NCBI RefSeq assembly: GCF_000427825.1
Contig: NZ_KE386595.1
Location: 1 to 64,000 of the forward strand
Source of the DNA: Thermocrispum municipale DSM 44069
Lineage (GTDB): Bacteria; Actinomycetota; Actinomycetes; Mycobacteriales; Pseudonocardiaceae
Reading direction: 5' to 3'
DNA length: 64,000 nt
The notes beneath the pieces were generated by a model. It saw only the letters and a list, made by a program, of their open reading frames with translations, did not search any database and had not been told where the DNA came from. This document shows positions 60,443 to 64,000 of this stretch, piece by piece. The position numbers and the translations under genes are program-made. Numbering within the stretch: the stretch's first letter is position 1; each line of letters begins with the position of its first letter.

Positions 60443-61529
60443 CCCCATCGGCGGGCTGCAGCTCGACGAGGCGTCTTCCTTGGCGGTCCAGCGGCCGGGA
60501 GACCGTGGCCACGGTGAATCCGGCGCGGTCGACGACGTCGACCCACTCGTCGCGCGTACGTTCCCTTCCGCCGAGATAGACCAGCGTCGACAGGTCGGCG
60601 CGGGTGAATTCGGCGTCCAGCTCGTTGCGGCCCGGTGCGCGCTCGATCAGCAATACTCGCCCGCCCGGCGTCAGCGCCTCGCTGCATCGGCGGAGGATCC
60701 GCTCCGCGTCGGCGTCCTTCCAGTGGTGCAGGATCGCGCTCAGCACGATGACGTCTGCGCGGACTCCGAAAGGCTCGAAGAAGTTGCCGACGACGATGTC
60801 GACCCGGCCGGTGAGCCCCGCTCGGTCGAACGCAGCACGTGCAGCGGCAGCGGGCCCGGACAGTTCCAGCAGCGTTGCCCGCAGGTGGGGCTGACCGCGC
60901 AACAGGGCGCGCAGCAGGGTGCCGTTACCGCCGCCGACATCCAGCACGTGGCGGACGCCGGACCAGTCGTAGGCCGCGTTCACGGCACGGAACGAAGCCT
61001 TGCCGTCCCGGGCCATGGCGGCATCGAACGTGGCACTGCGGTTGGCGGCGAGCGCATCGGCCCAGAAGTCGGTGCCGTAGCGCAAGCGGTATGCCGTGTG
61101 TCCGCTCCACATGGCCTTGAGCAGATCGACGAACGCCAAATCGGCCCGGCCCATCATGTGCTCGGTGTTCAGCCACCCGGCGGCGGACTGCGGATGACCG
61201 TGCGCCAACAGTGCGCCGACCGCTGTGGGGGCGAATGTGCCTGCTGGCATTTCGGTCAGGACATCGACGGCCACGAGATGCCGCAGCACTCGGCCGAGCA
61301 CATCCTCGGGAAGCTCGGTGGCCACGGCCAGGTCAGCGAGGCGAGTCGTGCCCGCGTTCAGATGGTCGACGATGCGGAAGGTGGCGGCCACCCGCAGGGC
61401 CATCGGGGTTGCCAGGTCGCCGAGGTTCCGCAGGACGGTGACCGGGTCGCGCGGCAGCGGGGCGCTGTCCGCCGGGGCCGGCGCCACCGGGTGAGCTGCC
61501 CGTCGAGTGGGTGCTGGGCGAGGTGTCAC
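60351..61529 (-). CDS. SAM-dependent O-methyltransferase (family 2, CrtF/TcmN-like)
   Basis: 392 aa from GTG 61529 (uncertain: no clear ribosome site; the frame stays open to 61667). N-terminal dimerisation winged helix: DLATPMALRVAATFRIVDHL; catalytic domain with VRHVLDVGGGNGTLLRALL (SAM motif I), DVIVLSAILHHWKDADAERI (catalytic His) and GGRVLLIERAPG. Acts on hydroxylated secondary metabolites. The C-terminal 30 residues (Arg-rich) overlap the convergent gene and may not be conserved. Confidence 0.85.
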   Translation of the reverse strand: MTPRPAPTRRAAHPVAPAPADSAPLPRDPVTVLRNLGDLATPMALRVAATFRIVDHLNAGTTRLADLAVATELPEDVLGRVLRHLVAVDVLTEMPAGTFAPTAVGALLAHGHPQSAAGWLNTEHMMGRADLAFVDLLKAMWSGHTAYRLRYGTDFWADALAANRSATFDAAMARDGKASFRAVNAAYDWSGVRHVLDVGGGNGTLLRALLRGQPHLRATLLELSGPAAAARAAFDRAGLTGRVDIVVGNFFEPFGVRADVIVLSAILHHWKDADAERILRRCSEALTPGGRVLLIERAPGRNELDAEFTRADLSTLVYLGGRERTRDEWVDVVDRAGFTVATVSRPLDRQGRRLVELQPADGASEPPPEERWRAARAGRRRRHARRRARIPT

Positions 61530-61540
61530 ATCACTGACAC
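61523..61540. promoter_or_regulatory. Inverted repeat at the methyltransferase start
   Basis: Perfect arms GTGTCA (61523-61528) / TGACAC (61535-61540) around 6 bases, overlapping the GTG start; a second palindrome GTCACGTGAC follows at 61560-61569. Possible operator. Confidence 0.35.
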
Positions 61541-61803
61541 GGCTGCCGCCCCGGCACAGGTCACGTGACGTCGGCCGCAGCCGAGGACGCAATTCACCTT
61601 CCCGTTCCGGTGGCCGAGCAGATGCTTGGTCAGACTGCCCGGGGAACACCGACACCGAGCACGTCACAACCGACTCGAACCCAACCCTCTTCTAGCTTGC
61701 CTCAAGCGATCACACGCAAGTCCTCACAAATCAACACACGCCGATCACACTGCGTATACGGCCGGTCACCGGTAGACTCCTCGTTCCGAGGAGGAAACTG
61801 GGG

Positions 61804-62131
61804 ATGGCACAGACCGAGGACGGGCAATCCGTCGACCCGAAGGAGCTTTGGAAGTTCCACAAGTACATCTACGAGCTGGCGAACTCGGTTACGCACATTG
61901 AAGCCGATGCCTGCTCACAAGGCATGAATACCAGACGGCTTCACTGGAATCTTGGACCCTCTTGAAGGAACGTGCAGATCGCTCGCTGATACAGTGATCA
62001 CCGACGCATTTGTATTCCTGAAAGAGAGACTCTGGGACTTCGCGGACACCGTCAATACCGCTGCCAAACGATACGGGCTTGACGATGACATGATCGAGCA
62101 AGGCTTTAAAGAGATACAGAAGCAAAAGTAA
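61804..62131 (+). pseudogene. WXG100/ESX-like small protein gene with a one-base frameshift
   Basis: ATG 61804 behind GAGGAGG starts a frame with helical sequence DPKELWKFHKYIYELANSVT that breaks off near ATGAATA (61924-61930) and stops after 53 codons. The +1 frame continues plausibly from there (IPDGFTGILDPLEG; AFVFLKERLWDFADTVNTAA; GLDDDMIEQGFKEIQKQK) to TAA 62129-62131, one base before the next ATG. Removing one A gives a 108-aa protein, the right size for an ESX partner. AT-rich codon use compared with all genes upstream. Could also be a sequencing error. Confidence 0.65.
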
Positions 62132-62132
62132 T

Positions 62133-62987
62133 ATGAGCTATCAAGACACCTACCCGATCGTCAAATTTCAACCCACCGGAGAAAAGACCGACCTTGCATC
62201 AGTATTGAAAGATGGCTTTCCTGTCACAGATGCAATTGATTGGTTTTGGCGCAACTTTGTAAACGACGGCGTGGGATTCCGCGAATCACTCGTCAAACCA
62301 CTAATCGGAGACTACGACAGGATAGCTGAAAACGGTCGCGCGTGGCGGCACATCGAGAAGCAGATCAACAGCCTGAGCCATAACCTCACCGACAACACCG
62401 CTCAACTTATCCCTCAATATTGGGACGGGAAGGCAGCGAAGACCGCCAGTGATCTCGTGGAAAAGGTGTGGTCTCCAGCCCTGATGGGAATGGAGGTGGT
62501 AGCGCAATCCATCGCTATCGGCTATGAAAAGTTCACCGAGGGCCTTCTACGTCTGGCAAGATCTACAATCAAAATACTCGAAGCGATTATCAAGAGAATT
62601 ACAAAACTAGCACGTCGACTCCTGCCGGGCGGCTTCATCGCAGGACTCATCGAATGGATCATCGAGGGCTTCGACAAGTTTCCTTACATGGAAGAAGTTG
62701 AAGAAATCATCGACCGCATCAATGAAGCCAAGAAGCTATTAAGCATAGCGCACGAAATCATAAATATGTTCAAGCGGTATCTTAATATCGCCGAGCATCT
62801 ATGGATTTCGATCAAGCACCTTACACATGTGAACTCCAACACCGACCTACTCACTGCCGCCAAGGAGATCTCACGAGGTGCACGCAAAGCCGACAAGGCC
62901 GTAGGGAACTCCAAGAAGCTGCTGGATAAGACAAAAAGAGAATACAGTAAGGTCCTTGATAAGGCTGATGAAGTGACCGGGGAGTAG
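62133..62987 (+). CDS. WXG100-like T7SS substrate with WDG motif
   Basis: 284 aa. Residues about 60-120 form a helical hairpin with the WxG turn as LIPQYWDGKAAKTASDLVEK, preceded by IEKQINSLSHNLTDN, the standard layout of WXG100 cargo. The rest is helical with a hydrophobic stretch (LLPGGFIAGLIEWIIEGF) and a Lys-rich C-terminus (SKKLLDKTKREYSKVLDKAD). No enzymatic domain recognised. Probably exported by an ESX system with the preceding small protein; an effector or structural role is open. AT-rich composition marks it as acquired. Confidence 0.7.
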   Translation: MSYQDTYPIVKFQPTGEKTDLASVLKDGFPVTDAIDWFWRNFVNDGVGFRESLVKPLIGDYDRIAENGRAWRHIEKQINSLSHNLTDNTAQLIPQYWDGKAAKTASDLVEKVWSPALMGMEVVAQSIAIGYEKFTEGLLRLARSTIKILEAIIKRITKLARRLLPGGFIAGLIEWIIEGFDKFPYMEEVEEIIDRINEAKKLLSIAHEIINMFKRYLNIAEHLWISIKHLTHVNSNTDLLTAAKEISRGARKADKAVGNSKKLLDKTKREYSKVLDKADEVTGE

Positions 62988-62989
62988 CG

Positions 62990-63445
62990 ATGCGACACCT
63001 GACCAGCAATTACAGCCGCCAGCTAGATATAGATGACCTCCGCGGAGAACTAGACAGAATACTGTCATTTGCTCTATCATCCGCGCGAGACGTCGAGGCC
63101 AAAGCCGACGAAATTTTGAATAGTCTCGAGCCCGCTTCAGACGAGGAAGTTTCGGCATTCAGGGACTACATCCTGACAAAAGGACGTACACCTGAATGGA
63201 ATATCGTTATCGCTAGAATTGAAAAGGGAGAGTTGACGTGGCGAGAGATTGTCGACGGCGACTGCGAACGGGATAGCGATGTGCTCGATGCCATGCGGTC
63301 CACTCCGCGCATGAGCCTACAAGCCACAGCAGAACCGACAGAATATGACACGGGCGCCAATCCAAACAGAGAGACTGGCCACCCACGGTCGCATTACCAT
63401 AATGACGACGATGACTATTTCGAAGGGTTCTCGGTGCGAGCGTGA
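62990..63445 (+). CDS. Acidic protein of unknown function in the T7SS-type cassette
   Basis: 151 aa, 2 bases after the preceding gene. N-terminal helices (DDLRGELDRILSFALSSARD; EAKADEILNSLEPASDEEVS), a compact middle with TPEWNIVIARIEKGELTWRE and a disordered Asp/His-rich C-terminus (RSHYHNDDDDYFEGF). No signal peptide or membrane segment, so probably cytosolic: chaperone or immunity-like partner by position. Overlaps the lipoprotein start (GTGA). Confidence 0.65.
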   Translation: MRHLTSNYSRQLDIDDLRGELDRILSFALSSARDVEAKADEILNSLEPASDEEVSAFRDYILTKGRTPEWNIVIARIEKGELTWREIVDGDCERDSDVLDAMRSTPRMSLQATAEPTEYDTGANPNRETGHPRSHYHNDDDDYFEGFSVRA

Positions 63446-64000
63446 GAAGATATCAACGACGGACAGTTTGGATTAAGACCCACTTCAAAGCGGCAGTCAC
63501 TGTCTCGGCGGCAGTTGTCTTATTCTGCGGAGCATGTGGCGATGGAAAGCCTGGAGACGAGCGGGCATATCCGCCGACAAGCGCTTCCGGAAAATCGAGC
63601 AATACGGCTCCTACCGTTGCCAACCCTCTCGACGTGACCAAGATTGAAAAGTCGCCATGCCTGATGTTCCCCGCAAACGCACTGAAGGGCGCGGGAATCA
63701 CCCCGACCAACGAAGGCTACGCGGATACATTGAGTCGTCTTGGTCCAGCATGCCGACTCGACGGAGACACGGAGCATTGGCGCCTCTCTGCTACGCTTTT
63801 GACTTCAGATAAGCAAGGCTTGAGTCGGATATACGCAAATCAGGAGGCCAACCCGAATCCAAACTTCAAAGAGGTGGCACCGATTGAAGGCTATCCGGCG
63901 GTGCAAGGCGTCGGCACCAACTCGCCGAGCGAAGGCGGTTGCAACGTGACCGTCGGCTTGCGCGACGATCTCACACTTTCTGTGCGCGTCACAGGCAAGC
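63442..64000 (+). CDS. DUF3558 family lipoprotein, partial (window end)
   Basis: 186 codons from GTG 63442, running off the window. Signal peptide with a twin-Arg-like basic start, hydrophobic AAVTVSAAVVLF and lipobox FCGACG. The mature part begins with a disordered Ser/Pro/Thr linker, then the DUF3558 pattern KSPCLMFPANALKGAGITP, CRLDGDTEHWRLSATL and GGCNVTVGL with paired Cys. Such lipoproteins are characteristic of Pseudonocardiaceae and often adjoin ESX-type genes. Function unknown. Confidence 0.8.
   Translation, partial: MRRYQRRTVWIKTHFKAAVTVSAAVVLFCGACGDGKPGDERAYPPTSASGKSSNTAPTVANPLDVTKIEKSPCLMFPANALKGAGITPTNEGYADTLSRLGPACRLDGDTEHWRLSATLLTSDKQGLSRIYANQEANPNPNFKEVAPIEGYPAVQGVGTNSPSEGGCNVTVGLRDDLTLSVRVTGK

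Noticed and set aside
1-64000. tRNA, rRNA, riboswitch
   Set aside because: No cloverleaf-like or rRNA-like sequence was recognised by eye; a covariance-model scan would be needed to exclude small RNAs.

Overview
The window is high-GC actinobacterial DNA, most likely from the family Pseudonocardiaceae. Pointers are an Emb-type arabinosyltransferase (arabinogalactan cell wall), a DUF3558 lipoprotein beside WXG100-like secreted proteins, many GTG starts with GGAGG-type ribosome sites, and numerous acyl-CoA genes laid out like their mycobacterial homologues. No rRNA, tRNA or CRISPR array was seen.

Layout. 1-2.75 kb: the tail of an insertion-sequence transposase, then a small cassette resembling type VII secretion (T7SS) cargo: an SAV_915-like fragment, a small helical protein, a 412-aa protein with a glycine-zipper tail, and a two-helix membrane protein. 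2.9-8.7 kb: a TetR-controlled beta-oxidation operon (SCP-x-type thiolase, SRPBCC protein, MaoC dehydratase, SDR, acyl-CoA dehydrogenase, hotdog thioesterase). 8.7-15.7 kb: ROK sugar kinase, Emb arabinosyltransferase, wax ester synthase/DGAT, HSL-type esterase. 15.9-19.7 kb: amidase and D-2-hydroxyacid dehydrogenase, divergent from an Asp/Glu-racemase-superfamily protein and a GntR (FCD) regulator. 19.8-23.1 kb: LuxR-type two-component system and an ABC transporter whose permease gene is split. 23.1-29.2 kb: a 6.1-kb mercury-resistance, mobilizable island (MerR, MerA, MerF-like protein, coiled-coil Mob protein, relaxase, MobC, frameshifted serine recombinase), inserted at a TA dinucleotide inside the permease gene; removing it restores a 257-codon frame. 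29.4-36 kb: a second catabolic block (aldehyde dehydrogenase, class III aminotransferase, DUF3830, FAD-linked oxidase, ThDP-dependent decarboxylase-like enzyme). Its promoter carries the same ATTGTCrACAAT-type palindrome as the promoter at 18.2 kb, so the two blocks are probably one GntR regulon. 36-38.4 kb: cytochrome P450 and its TetR. 38.5-46 kb: FadB/FadA, a double-headed TetR and a FadE24/FadE23-like pair. 46.3-48 kb: HD-domain phosphohydrolase, lipoprotein, frameshifted coiled-coil membrane protein. 48.4-54.7 kb: a leucine/isovalerate-type operon (AccD1-AccA1-FadE19-like) with TetR; a common GTTAG...CTAAC palindrome lies before both the operon and the regulator. 54.8-61.5 kb: two paralogous small secreted proteins, PhzF, class III nucleotide cyclase, enoyl-CoA hydratase, two unknown proteins and an O-methyltransferase. 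61.7-64 kb: a visibly AT-richer T7SS-type cassette with a frameshifted WXG100-like gene, a WDG-motif protein, an unknown partner and a DUF3558 lipoprotein cut by the window end.

The theme is acyl-CoA and small organic acid catabolism under several local one-component repressors whose operators can be read directly. Mobile or polymorphic material sits at both edges and in one cleanly bounded island.
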